27,500 nucleotides of DNA from Trachelipus rathkii (Eukaryota; Arthropoda; Malacostraca; Isopoda; Trachelipodidae): contig JABUQX010002211.1 in NCBI GenBank assembly GCA_015478945.1, positions 1 through 27,500 on the forward strand, given 5' to 3'. A program made the position numbers and the translations under genes. The notes below the pieces were generated by a model. That model made no database searches and was not told the origin of the DNA. It was given only the letters and a program-made list of their open reading frames with translations. Of the stretch, positions 17,383 to 27,500 are shown piece after piece (the stretch's first letter is position 1; the number at the start of each line of letters is the position of its first letter).

Positions 17383-17607
17383 ATATAGATTATTGTTCTT
17401 GTTATTATGTATATGATTAAACTTTCTAATATCACGCATATTTTGTATATAATTAAAAAGAGCAAAGCTAAACATGTGCTCATAGGAAAGTAAACGTGTC
17501 ATCCTAGTACCTTGCTCGTTGATGCTATCGCCAACGGCAACGATATTTTTCGAAATTTCTTTAATAAGTAAGTCCGGGTTAAATGTCTGAATATGTGACC
17601 TAACATA

Positions 17608-17765
<158 letters not shown>

Positions 17766-19515
17766 TAAGTTTCTTTTAGCTTTAATAGTGGTGGGAAAAT
17801 TGGCTGTCCCAGCTCCATCTTTTTATGGAAAGAACGCCCATTAGCATCACACAAATCACTTACTGAGTACATATTTATATTTTTTTTAAATACTCGCAAC
17901 CACTCATGGTCATTTTGCTGACATCATTTGCAGAGGTTTCGATTTTGAACAAATGAGATGATTATTTTACATCAAAGAATTAAAGATTGATAAAATTTAT
18001 TAAATTGGTTGGGAGCATTTTTATATTATATTGTCATTGACAATGCTCAAATAAACTTTATGTTAATGGCCTTTGGTTGTGATTGTCTGATGTATACGTT
18101 TGAGTGTAGTGTTTTATATTACTTTGATTGGAGAGCGAAGGTGCAGTTGTCTTCTTATTCTCAGTGAATAAAGTTTATATAATGATATATAACAAATACA
18201 TTGACTTTTATCGTTAGACTGATAATTCTATGACCTATATCGTTTTAAAATGTATGAAGTCGGAGTAACCAATATACGTCGACGTTACAGTTCAGACTCA
18301 GGGACCATGTGTGATTGGTATACGTACATGGTGATATTAACTGAAAAGGGTATATCCTTAATAGAGAAGCAAGAAGAAAGTTTTCTTGCTTTGCGGTATT
18401 TTTAACTGTGATTTTTGAGTTGCTTGTAGATAGAAAATAGAATTTTGAAGGAAAATAACCCATTAACCAGCCCTTCTATGGCTAAGACACGTCTGAGGAC
18501 ACCTTTACTAATTTTGGGAGCGCGTTTACTGACATTGTAAAAGGAAAATTCATATTCGCTTGCAAAGACTTTCTTTTCCTTGCAAATTCACATCTGAAAC
18601 ATCTCTAAATAATATTATAAACTTTTTGGATATTAAAATGAAATTTAATGATGATGGAACCTTTTTTTACAGGTATACATGTCAAGCCAACTGATAATTG
18701 TCTATACCTTAATTACAGCCCCTACTCCCTAGACTTCAATTGTTAAAATACTCATATATAGAGCTTATAAATTGCGCTAGGATTGTGAATCATTTGATGT
18801 TGAAGTTAAAATAATTAACAGAACATGATTAACTTAAACCATCCTTTAAATTTAGCAGAAAAAAATATAAACTCAAAAAAATTCACACCACACCGCTCTA
18901 TAATACAGGACAATTCGAACAATATCTCTGAAAGTTTACAAAACTTATTTATTTTTAAAATCTTCAAATGCAAAAGACTTCGATAAAGAGGAAAAATGCC
19001 TACACGGCATTATTAATACAAGCAACTCAAAAACCACAGCTAAACTATAGAACTAAACAAAAAAAAACTTTCTTCCTGCTTCTCTACTTAGGATACACTT
19101 TCAATTAATCCCCATGTCGTGTACCAACTCGCATGTCCCAGTCTGACTATACGTCGATTGTCATATTGGCTAGCACGATTAATAGTATTAACAGGATAGG
19201 GCATTCCAGCACCTCTTTAAAACCCACTAAAATAAAATGAACATTTGTTCAACGAGCATAACAAGCCAACTATACCTGAATACCTGATATATCAAAGTCA
19301 CTTATTTAAAATTTTACACTCCTCATGCGAAGCGCAAAAACTAGAAATAGCTGAAGCTTATTATATAAGACATCACAAGCCATATATTAACAAAAAGTTT
19401 AACGTAATGTACTCTTAATTAAATATAATTATGAAATGAATATCATTTTATTTAGATTATATATTTAAAATCTTGAATCTTGCTGTATAAATAAAATTCA
19501 TTCATTTGCTAGTGA
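17766..19515. other. Anonymous AT-rich sequence
   Basis: About 1.75 kb with no ORF over 75 codons and no recognised transposon motif on either strand. Local structures are an inverted repeat gagcatt / aatgctc enclosing ttgtcattgacaa (18013-18048) and an AATAAA at 18166-18171 after a less AT-rich stretch. A non-coding transcript or a worn-out transposon could lie here; the sequence shows neither. Confidence 0.4.
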
Positions 19516-19518
19516 ATC

Positions 19519-19558
19519 GACCACTCTTGAAGAATGGTCTAGGTTTAAGGACGAAACC
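19519..19558 (+). other. Two tandem hairpins in a small GC-containing island
   Basis: The first hairpin is gaccactc / gaatggtc around ttgaa (19519-19539; 7 of 8 pairs). The second is ggttt / aaacc around aaggacg (19542-19558). They are followed by ggccttgg. The island is less AT-rich than its surroundings and looks like part of a structured RNA or retroposon, but I cannot name it. Confidence 0.4.
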
Positions 19559-19728
19559 GGCCTTGGTATTATTGGCTTAGAAATACCCTTGAGATTTTCA
19601 TAAAATTTATAATCATTTTAAAAAATTTTAAGATTAAATTAAAATTATAAATAGAGGAAGATATTTCGTGAATTGGAAGCTAAAAGGAAAACTTATATTA
19701 AAGCAAAAGCTGATATAGAATTTCTATG

Positions 19729-20677
<949 letters not shown>

Positions 20678-20679
20678 GT

Positions 20680-21030
20680 TTACCTTATCTTCTGGTTTCG
20701 AAATAATCTTCAATTTAAAGCGGCTGTTTTTTTTCTTTTATTTTTTGCTACATAATAAAAGAAACTTACGATTTATGTATTAATTCATGAATATTGAAAC
20801 AGAATTTTTGCATGATTATATAACACTAAAGCAGACTCTTTTCTGTTGTACCTTTTCGTTGTATTAATGTTGAATAAGTTCTTTTGTTGCTAATGTAACG
20901 ACGTTCCACGTTGTATCTTTTCAATGAAAGAAATTTATTTAAGTTGTCAGCCTTTGAATAAAAGGAGTTATAAGCTTTATAATACATGTATTGAGTCTAG
21001 TAAATCAATTACTTTATATTCAAGTCTATG
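20680..21030. other. Anonymous sequence
   Basis: AT-rich unique sequence. Two similar phrases, gttgtaccttttcgttgtatta (around 20847) and gttgtatcttttcaatg (around 20912), make a weak tandem duplication. An AATAAA lies at about 20957. No ORF recognised. Confidence 0.4.
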
Positions 21031-21034
21031 TTGG

Positions 21035-21035
<1 letters not shown>

Positions 21036-21068
<33 letters not shown>

Positions 21069-21333
21069 TATATTATATTAATATTTATATATGACAAGAA
21101 TATTAATAGGTATATATATAATAGTAAAACAATATATCTTATTACTGTATATTTTTCAATAATATAAAAAATATACTGAATAAAATATTTATATACTATA
21201 TATGTTATAAATATATACTATAATATTATATATATTATATATATGGTTTTATATCCTCTCATTTTATATACTCATAGTGATTATATCGTATATATAATAT
21301 ATATATAATAGATATATATAATAATATATATAT
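21036..21333. repeat. Interrupted (AT)n tracts
   Basis: AT repeats broken by short unique words (gacaagaatattaatagg; cctctcattttatatactcatagtg). Degenerate simple sequence. Confidence 0.85.
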
Positions 21334-21359
21334 GATGCTATCCTTACTTTATTGAAGTT

Positions 21360-21660
21360 AAAGTTATTGTATTTATATATAAGGACCCCGTAGATTTGTT
21401 CCATTTCATCTTTAAGTATTATATTCCAAGTTTGAAGTCAATCGGTTAGCACCAACCCGTGCCTCACTGGCGTCAAAAGTTGCCATGTTTTATCTAATAG
21501 GGTTTTTCAAAGTATTAACTTGCGACAGTTGTTATGCTGCCTCGGGGGATTAGTGCGTGGCTGTGGGCCCGTTTCCATATACCTTGGTCTTACGGTAAAT
21601 GTCGTTGTCAGATGAAGTACATACTGCACAGTGATCAGGAGTTTATAAAGATAATTTCTT
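21360..21660. other. Less AT-rich island, unidentified
   Basis: Composition rises in GC for about 300 bases (for example gctgcctcgggggatta and ctgtgggcccg). On the minus strand it reads ctaaccgattgacttcaaacttgg, a kind of phrase often found in the untranslated parts of arthropod retroelements; this is an impression, not a match I can prove. No ORF of interest. Confidence 0.35.
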
Positions 21661-22000
21661 TTTTTCTATAATATTCCAGTGTTTTAATATATTTTTAGGT
21701 TATTTTTAATTTTAAATTTTTTAAAATTAAATGTATTCTTGACAACTTAACAGTTTTTATTCGGTTCAATAGAAAATAAATTACCGGGAGTAAACTCCTC
21801 TCTCGAGGAGATTTTTTATTTGTCTTATTTTATAACTTGCGTACAGTATATTTAAATTTACATAATAGTACATAATAGTAATTGATGAATGTGTATTGTT
21901 ATGCAGAATGACAAGTATACCAACGAAAGATCGTTCGGACTGCATTAGGAAATGTAAAAAGTTATACGAATATATATATCATCGCGGACTAGAAAAGGGT
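21661..22000. other. AT-rich sequence with short inverted repeat
   Basis: Contains actcctctctcgaggagatt (about 21794-21813), with ctcctc / gaggag around a tctc core, and a duplicated word cataatagta (21861-21880). The start of a 75-codon frame (21896-22123) overlaps the foldback arm and looks like a decayed piece of whatever makes the arm. Confidence 0.4.
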
Positions 22001-22180
22001 CCTATTCTGTTTTACGACTCCGTCAGTTTATTTTTTTTTGTTTTTGTTTTTTCCAATATATTCCGCTTACTATATGATAAACAATCGAATTTCAGTGTAA
22101 CCGGACATGATTCAAAAGTCTAAACTTTTAAATCGATTTTTTAAAAATCACATTTATTTCGTTAAATATTGTTTCAAAAA

Positions 22181-22540
22181 TGAAATATCTCGAAAAGTAC
22201 GACACCTACAGAAAAAACCAATTACATATTTGGAATGTTACTAGGGGTTTTGTAATAAGGCTTATTACAAAATTGTTAAAAAACAAAAAATGATAAAAAA
22301 AAAAAAATGATAAATGATAATATCTCGAAAGTACGACACTTTACAGAAAAAAAAACAATTAACATATTTGGAATCAGCTTATATAGCTTATTCTTGATAA
22401 TTTTAAGAAAAATAAAAAATTTCATAATGAAATACTCGTAAAAAGTACGAACCACTTACAGTATAAAAACCAAATTACATATTGAAATCAGCGTATAAAG
22501 CTTATTACAAAAATGTAAAAAAAAGCAAAAAAAAAAAAAT
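22181..22540 (+). repeat. Three tandem copies of a 115-130 bp unit
   Basis: Copies start near 22181, 22310 and 22424. Each has gaaatatctcgaaaagtac, gacac-tacagaaaaa, caattacatatttggaatcagc, gtataaagcttattacaaaa and an A-rich end. Copies 2 and 3 have indels. The A-rich ends vary in length. No protein or RNA family is recognised. Confidence 0.85.
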
Positions 22541-22548
22541 AAATTAGG

Positions 22549-22735
22549 GGGCTCGAGCCGACGGGGAACAGAGGGGGGGACGTTTTCCATACCCCGTAGG
22601 GCGGAGGAATCCCCGCGACACCTAAATACCAAAGAGTGATGGTTCAGCAGATCCTCCCCCGGAGGGGGGAGAGGAAAAATAGTTCCTACCCTGTAGTTTC
22701 CCCAGAGAGGGCCGAGAGACCCCGACTCCTGCAAT
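22549..22735 (-). other. GC-rich island between foldback arms
   Basis: About 185 bases of G/C-rich sequence in strongly AT-rich surroundings. It contains a 7-bp hairpin ctccccc / gggggag around ggag (22654-22671) and a minus-strand open frame with many prolines and glycines (22456-22734) that shows no known motif. An A/T run borders it on the low-coordinate side (t-run on the minus strand). Another GC-rich, hairpin-bearing island occurs at 8083-8275, but I could not align the two. Confidence 0.5.
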
Positions 22736-22959
22736 ATTTGCGGTTTACCATTGATGTAAATACTGGTTTAAATAAGAAACCATAAAATAAAAATTAAAAT
22801 GCAGCTTTTGTAAAAGGTAAAAGGTCCTATATATTTTTGAATCATGTCCGAGTTACCACTTAAATTGATTGTTAGGATTAAATATACTAGAAATATATTA
22901 AAAAAAAACAAAAAAAAATCAAAACTGACGGAGACGTAAAACAGAAGAGGTCCTAGAAA

Positions 22960-23640
22960 AGCACACACAAAAAAGAGTGAGTTTAGACAAAAAGAAAGAG
23001 AATTTGAAGATAGTCTAGTTGATCTGTCTACGATATATGTCATGCTAAGTTCAGTGGATATTGATCAAATAGAGGAAAATATAGTTTAGATATCCACCTT
23101 GCGGCTAACAGTGACATGAAGGAGTTATAGATTAGGAAGCGTGGTAAGAGTTTCAGAATCACAGTGTGTTTGTTACGGCAATAGGGATAAAATTGTAAAA
23201 AAAATTTAGGCGAGTAAAGTTATGTAATCATTTTTAAAATAGTAATTTATTTACCAATTTCACTTACTGCCAACCTGATGTTTATTACACATTACAGTAT
23301 ATTTCACAACGCTATTGTCTATCATAATATCGAGTAATCGTAGTTTGAAATGCATATTTCAGAATGTAATTTGTTATCCTCATCAGAGAAGAGCTAAACC
23401 CAAGACTCTCAGATAGTAACTACTGCAGAAACTATTCAAATCATCTAACAATCCCAATCATCTAACTTCAGCTTTTTCCAAAAATTGATATCTGTCGTGT
23501 CAGTGAGTAGCTCCAGTGTTTCACCCAATAAAACAAGCTAGGAAAGAAATATTGGACAGCATAGACTTATCAGCGGCACAGTAGATGTGAAAGTTAGCGG
23601 ACAGAGATGCTATTAAATATGAACATGCTTGCTGTTGAGC
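22960..23640. other. Anonymous sequence
   Basis: Moderately AT-rich, no ORF over 60 codons, no recognised repeats. Direct word atcatctaac occurs twice near 23433-23466. Confidence 0.4.
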
Positions 23641-24200
23641 ACTAAATTTAAATCATGACGAGAATATGCTCCTTCAACCGGGCTCGTCCATTAAAAGGTG
23701 TACAGAAAAGTTTGTCGCAAATAACAAAGCCAACGATGTAAGCGCTGGATCTAAATTTTATTATTCGAATTAAAAGTTGCCTTGACCCGACACACTGTGT
23801 ATGAAAGTGTCTCCCGATATCTGTCGAAAAATCATGATCGACATAACCCAGTGATAGCAACAGATTTCAAATGATCTAGAACAACCTCTTTTCTAGGGTT
23901 TCCAGAAACATAATTCAACCTCAGGAACAGAGTGTAGAGATATCAGGCGCTTTATATTATTACACTACGATTTGGTCTCAAGCTTTTTTGTTTGTTTACA
24001 CCAACTGCCAGCAATAAGGGAGGCTAGATGGCGCCTGTTATCTTCTCGAACCAAAATTGTTTTAAACAGTGGATATCAGGTTTTTTTGCTTGTTCGTATC
24101 CACAAATTATTTATGAAATTGTATATTTTTGTGTATAAGGGTTTTATTAAAGTACAACTTTCACCCACTAAAGGGTCAGAGATCCCTTTATTTTAAAAGA
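23641..24200. other. Weakly coding-like stretch, unidentified
   Basis: Composition is more balanced than the neighbourhood. A 70-codon minus-strand frame (23860-23648; it includes QLLIRIIKFRSSAYIVGF and CDKLFCTPFNGRARLKE) and a 74-codon plus frame (23972-24196) both look only mildly protein-like. Phrase ctagatggcgcctgttatctt near 24025 resembles retroelement or 3'-UTR sequence in arthropods, but no assignment is possible. Confidence 0.25.
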
Positions 24201-24880
24201 TTTCATTATAACATGGAACGATATTGATAATGGCACAATAGTTCTTGACATGTCGAGGACAGGATACAGATGTTGGGTTAAGACCATAATTATAACAATA
24301 AAAGATTGAATGTAAATGAAGTTGTGTACAGTATGCCAAAAATAAAGTTAATGAGGATCAAACTCGTCACGATTATCAAGAATTTTTGGAACTAGCAATA
24401 AGGAATACATTTACAGAAATCCAGGAGCATATCACTTAGGGAGATGGATGGGAAAAGCTAACTATTACTTAATAATTATATCATATTTTAGAAAAACAAT
24501 TTAAAAATCAGACACCAACAACAGAGAAAGCACTAAAACGAATATGTTGCTTTAAAATAAAATGTTGTGTGATGGCATGGTTTAGTACTACAAAATGCAA
24601 ATTGAGCTCCCATGAATGACAGTTACATTTTTAAAAATCAATTCTGTTTGAATACAAACACCACGATAAATCTATTTCTGAATCATTTATTATCTACTAA
24701 AACCTATCAATAAATAGCCTGAGAGTCCTGTCTAAGTTGCCTATGTCGGTTCATAGCATTATTAAGAAATTCTTTGCCTCTACCAAAGCCTGAAATTAGT
24801 ACCGAGCCTGTTTATCACTTCTCACATTACCCCCTATACTTCCTTTTACTTTAACCATATTCATTTGTCCCTTGCTGGGA
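24201..24880. other. Anonymous sequence; may continue the minus-strand frame
   Basis: On the minus strand, just past the stop of the 24884-25366 frame, a +1 shift reads on for about 35 codons (ARCPSKGQMNMVKVKGSIGG and NVRSDKQARY) to about 24775. This suggests that the frame once continued. The rest shows nothing. Confidence 0.35.
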
Positions 24881-24883
24881 CAT

Positions 24884-25366
24884 CTAGCAGCAAAATGATA
24901 TACAAATGTAGATTCTATCTTTCACACTACTCATATTGTTCCTAGGATTCATTCTCTCTTCTTCCTCTCCTCTAACTCTCAAATTTTCCTTTGTTCCATC
25001 TATTCTCATGCCTTTGTCCACCAACCCCTTTCTCCTCTTACCTTTTCCCCCTAAACCTTCATATACATTGATCAACCCATTCTTAAAGTCTTGGAACACC
25101 CATGCATACTTACCACAATAAGCGAACAATATTGTCTCTGATTCATTTCTATATTTGTCCCTTCCAAGAGATGCACACATCTCATATCCACACCTAAATC
25201 GACTCCCAGTCTTTTTACACTTATATTGAATTATATTATGTCTACTCACATACTGCCTCATACTCTCATCTTTTCTCTTGATATAGTATTCTAAAACTTT
25301 TTCATGTCTGGCTCTGTTTCTCCTTCCCATACCTTCAATCCAATTCCCCTCACACCTTTTGTACAC
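24884..25366 (-). pseudogene. 160-codon open frame encoding a basic protein of unknown family
   Basis: This is the longest open frame in the right half of the window and starts after an in-frame stop with GTG rather than ATG; the first ATG gives MGRRNRARHEK. It encodes a basic, charged protein: KVLEYYIKRKDESMRQYVSR, then a cysteine cluster (YKCKKTGSRFRCGYEMCASL), then ETILFAYCGKYAWVFQDF, GLINVYEGLGGKGKRRKG and an arginine/glutamate-rich end (RVRGEEEERMNPRNNMSSV). The spacing C-x(10)-C-x(4)-C could be a metal site, but no known finger fits. Its plus-strand complement is C/T-rich. Coding-like text continues on both sides in other frames (for example NLESVCNIHLDGLSREEGV upstream, about 25426-25365), so a longer ORF has broken. 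It is probably a transposon or virus-derived protein; no family is recognised. Confidence 0.45.
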
Positions 25367-25559
25367 CTTCTTCTCTACTCAAGCCATCCAAATGAATATT
25401 ACACACACTCTCCAAATTCTTGTGTAACAAGACTCATTAATACCTCATCACCAAGACTTCATAATCTTGTCATCCAACTTAACCATTCATCAACCCGTTT
25501 TCTTCCATACCTTACAATCATCATTAACCTACCTATAACCTGCCCAATATAAATAATAT

Positions 25560-26165
25560 TTGAATCTTTTACAACAAGATCATATCCCTATCTTCACCTT
25601 AATTACAGCAATCCCTTTTAAAATAATAATCTCCTTATTATTTTGCAAATTAATTTAGTTTGACCTGATTTTATACCTTAAAAACTTTATGTAAATTGCC
25701 AATGATAATTTTTAAATTAGATTTTAATCTTCAACCCGAAACTTCTGAATTTATAATTATAAATAACTGAAATGGAAGGAACATACTTCATATCGCGTGG
25801 AAAGATATTGATACCGGTCGAATTGATTTGACTTTTACTCAAACTGCTTCATATAATATATTTTACATCGCATATGATATACTTTACATCGAAACGCAAT
25901 GCTATGAAATTGTTTGTCAAAGTCTGCATTGTTTAAAACAGTTACCCATAAGATATTTTATTTCAATTTCCTTTTTAATATTTTGCAATAATTTTATATT
26001 TAATAATTAGAAAAAGGATAAGTAAAAAGTTTTAAATTATATCATTTTAATATTTTTCTTTCAACTTCACTTTATTTTAAAGTTATTTTTATTACTATAT
26101 AATTGAACTAACGAAGTGCTATTTTGTATAATGTATGGCAAAATGTGATGTTAATAATACCAAGG
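25560..26165. other. AT-rich anonymous sequence
   Basis: AT-rich filler with no recognised motif; cgtggaaagatattgataccgg near 25796 resembles aacatggaacgatattgataatgg near 24211, hinting at a dispersed repeat. Confidence 0.35.
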
Positions 26166-26171
26166 TCGTTT

Positions 26172-26290
26172 AATATATTATATATATCAATATATTATAT
26201 AATATATATTATATATATATATATATATATATTATTATATATGATATATAATATATAGTATATATATATATATTATATATATATAATAAT
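26172..26290. repeat. (AT)n microsatellite
   Basis: AT repeat immediately before the left end of the second hAT element. Confidence 0.92.
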
Positions 26291-26439
26291 ACATTTAGTG
26301 ATGCAGCGGGAAACATCAGCATCCGCATCCGCGGAGCATCCACACATTATTAAAGATCCGATCCACATGCCGCATCTGCATCCGCATCGCGCCTTTGAAC
26401 CTGCGGATGTTAGCGCGGGATGTGTATTGTCGAGATTTG

Positions 26440-26790
26440 ATAAAGAATTTATAATAAAAATACGTAAGATGAATCTGAAAAAGAAAATGAAAATTGAAAA
26501 TGAGTTGAAGGCAATGTCAAAAACGTCTTGTTATTCCATGCTTAAATTTATCAAGACACTTACAACTCATGGAATAGTACACTTCATATGCTGGAAGAAA
26601 GATATTGCTCAAGAACCTCTTGCTTCGTACGCCAGTTCGAATTCAAGTTAACATTTTTATGAATTGTGGAGAAAATGACATCAGGTCACACTGCATCTAA
26701 GCTATGAAAACCATTTGAGCTTTACTCACCAAAAAAAATCAGCACACTCTACAGCTTCTGCCTCCGATGTATAACCATTAATCTCAACGC
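26440..26790 (+). pseudogene. Transposase N-terminal region, BED-finger-like
   Basis: Within the frame 26298-26651, the part MLKFIKTLTTHGIVHFICWKKDIA (26538-26610) has the spacing of the first half of a BED zinc finger (HxxC-x-x-C-x-K-x-I), with one cysteine replaced. LASYASSNSS follows, and after a stop HFYELWRKxHQVTLH, which fits the H-x(4)-H half. BED fingers bind DNA at the transposon ends. The first 40 codons of the open frame translate the subterminal repeats (histidine/proline-rich) and are not real protein; the true start is unclear. Confidence 0.5.
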
Positions 26791-26839
26791 TAAGGAAGCA
26801 CTTTGAACCATCTTTAAATGAAAAATGATGCGCGTGTTT

Positions 26840-27440
26840 AAAAAGAATGGAAGATGTAATTAAACTAGAGCTAGAAAAACTTTTTGGTTATTGTGGACAT
26901 TAATGACCCTTCAATACTATTGCAGATTATAGATCCCCGTTATAAAGCAAGTTTTTTTGTAACAATATTACAAGTTAAATCGTTACTTTGTGTTTCAGTT
27001 GAAAAACTTCAATCGAACGTCTATTAATTCGCCACCATTTAAAAGGAAAAAAACAGAAACCTCAGAACCAACAACTTCTATAAGTAAATCAATAACAGAT
27101 TTTCTGGAGAATTTCTACAGTCCAGTAGTGATGAGAAACACACGCATTACAAAAGATGTAGTGCGTGATTGAAGAATATCACCAGAAAAACGATTAGATT
27201 TCAAATATTGATCCAATCAGTTGGGGTGGAATGTTAAGCAGAAATTCGTACCACGCTTGAGTAACTTGCAAGGAAACTATTTGGGCTTTGTCCTCCAACT
27301 TATGTTCAAAGTTCGAGAGTATTTAGCAATGCTGGGCCAATATATGATGAAAAGATCGCTTCTAAGCCGCACCTTCCTATATTTGAATTCAATACTAGTG
27401 CAAAAGGTATATAATCATTGTGTAAATCTCTTTCACATTT
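26840..27440 (+). pseudogene. hAT transposase C-terminal half, second element
   Basis: IIDPRYKASFFVT (26926-26965) is the DPRYK motif of hAT transposases. A linker with PPFKRKKTETSEPTTS follows (27014-27090). WNVKQKFVPRLSNL (27221-27267), then after a frameshift ARKLFGLCPPTYVQSSRVFS and NAGPIYDEKIASKP (27268-27372), is the C-terminal dimerisation region (usual pattern LA-x-K-x-L-x-x-P-x-S-V-x-S-E-R-x-F-S-x-A-G). At least three frameshifts and stops break it. The wording YDEK after SNAG is like Ac/ZBED-type elements. No catalytic aspartates are visible; the RNase H-like core may be internally deleted, as only about 270 bases separate the BED-like part from DPRYK. Confidence 0.8.
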
Positions 27441-27500
27441 AAGGTGCGAAGGTTGATGGGAAAGAGGTGGAGGGGGTGGATTTGTAGTTGGGTTCCAGTC

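Larger units (their letters stand above)
22001..22950. repeat. Composite foldback: inverted arms, tandem repeats, GC island
   Basis: Arm A (22001-22117) and arm B (22835-22950) are inverted copies of about 116 bases. Shared words include ctgttttacg, ctccgtcag, a T-rich middle, aatatatt, acaatc and ggacatgattcaaaa. Both arms translate to a GP-x-LFY-x-SVS phrase in their own orientation, so the arm may derive from coding sequence. Between them (about 715 bases) lie three tandem repeats (22181-22540) and a GC-rich island (22549-22735). Foldback transposons, a rearranged array or a decayed viral or transposon terminus could give such a layout. Confidence 0.6.
26296..27500 (+). mobile_element. Second hAT transposon, different family, runs off the window
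   Basis: The left end (about 26296-26304; cagcggg at 26304) is followed by subterminal repeats of the word catccgcatccgc or its variants (26321-26387), a pattern seen at the ends of some hAT families. Inside, a plus-strand transposase can be read with frameshifts to about 27440. The right terminus is outside the window, so inverted repeats and target duplications cannot be checked. Terminal and protein sequences differ from the hAT at 10323-14380. Confidence 0.75.

Noticed and set aside
19519..19566. Hammerhead ribozyme, because of gacgaaacc after a hairpin
   Set aside because: The obligatory ctgatga core element is absent nearby and the stems do not close a three-way junction.
22181..22540. 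Protein repeat domain encoded by the three tandem units
   Set aside because: Each copy has stops and length changes that are not multiples of three, so no common frame is maintained.

Overview
This is an AT-rich eukaryotic window with no intact host gene that I can identify. It is a graveyard of decayed transposable elements separated by simple-sequence tracts: (AT)n, (ATT/TTA)n, (GT)n and one AT-rich minisatellite. The element mix is a Ty3/Gypsy-like LTR element with a tRNA-Lys primer site, a Jockey-type non-LTR family and two hAT transposons. Together with the base composition this suggests an invertebrate, most likely an arthropod. That is inference; no species-diagnostic gene is present. 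Almost every reading frame is broken, so nothing here looks able to move on its own, although isolated protein motifs are still clear.

Layout. 1-2120: remains of a Ty3/Gypsy integrase (zinc-binding HHCC, core, GPF module, acidic and proline-rich tails). 2490-4850: coding-like remnants I could not assign, ending near a polypurine tract (5001-5010) and a possible 3' LTR with a TATA box. 5481-5936: a minisatellite of about 16 units. 6245-8082: AAT and AT tracts around an LTR-end/primer-site segment (7728-7745 is an exact tRNA-Lys(UUU) primer binding site). 8083-8275: a GC-rich island with two hairpins. 8286-10030: anonymous sequence, a folded repeat at 8699-8780, and AT/GT tracts.

10030-17290 is a stack of nested elements. 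A hAT transposon with 14-bp perfect terminal inverted repeats spans 10323-14380. It holds a 5'-truncated LINE on the minus strand (10651-12690, with its poly(A) tail seen as T44). It is followed directly by a second LINE of the same family on the plus strand (endonuclease to C-terminus, about 14700-17280), and may have inserted into the leader of that LINE.

17290-26290 is mostly anonymous. It contains long ATT/TTA microsatellites (17608-17765, 19732-20677), a tandem double-hairpin island at 19519-19558, and a composite foldback structure at 22001-22950. The foldback has inverted arms, three tandem copies of a roughly 115-130 bp unit and a GC-rich island. A 160-codon minus-strand open frame at 24884-25366 encodes an unrecognised basic protein. 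26296 to the window end is a second, different hAT element with subterminal ATCCGC repeats and a readable C-terminal dimerisation region; it runs off the window.

The elements do not work together as a pathway. Their interest lies in insertion order, in the unassigned sequence downstream of the Gypsy integrase, in the unknown minus-strand frame and in the composite foldback.
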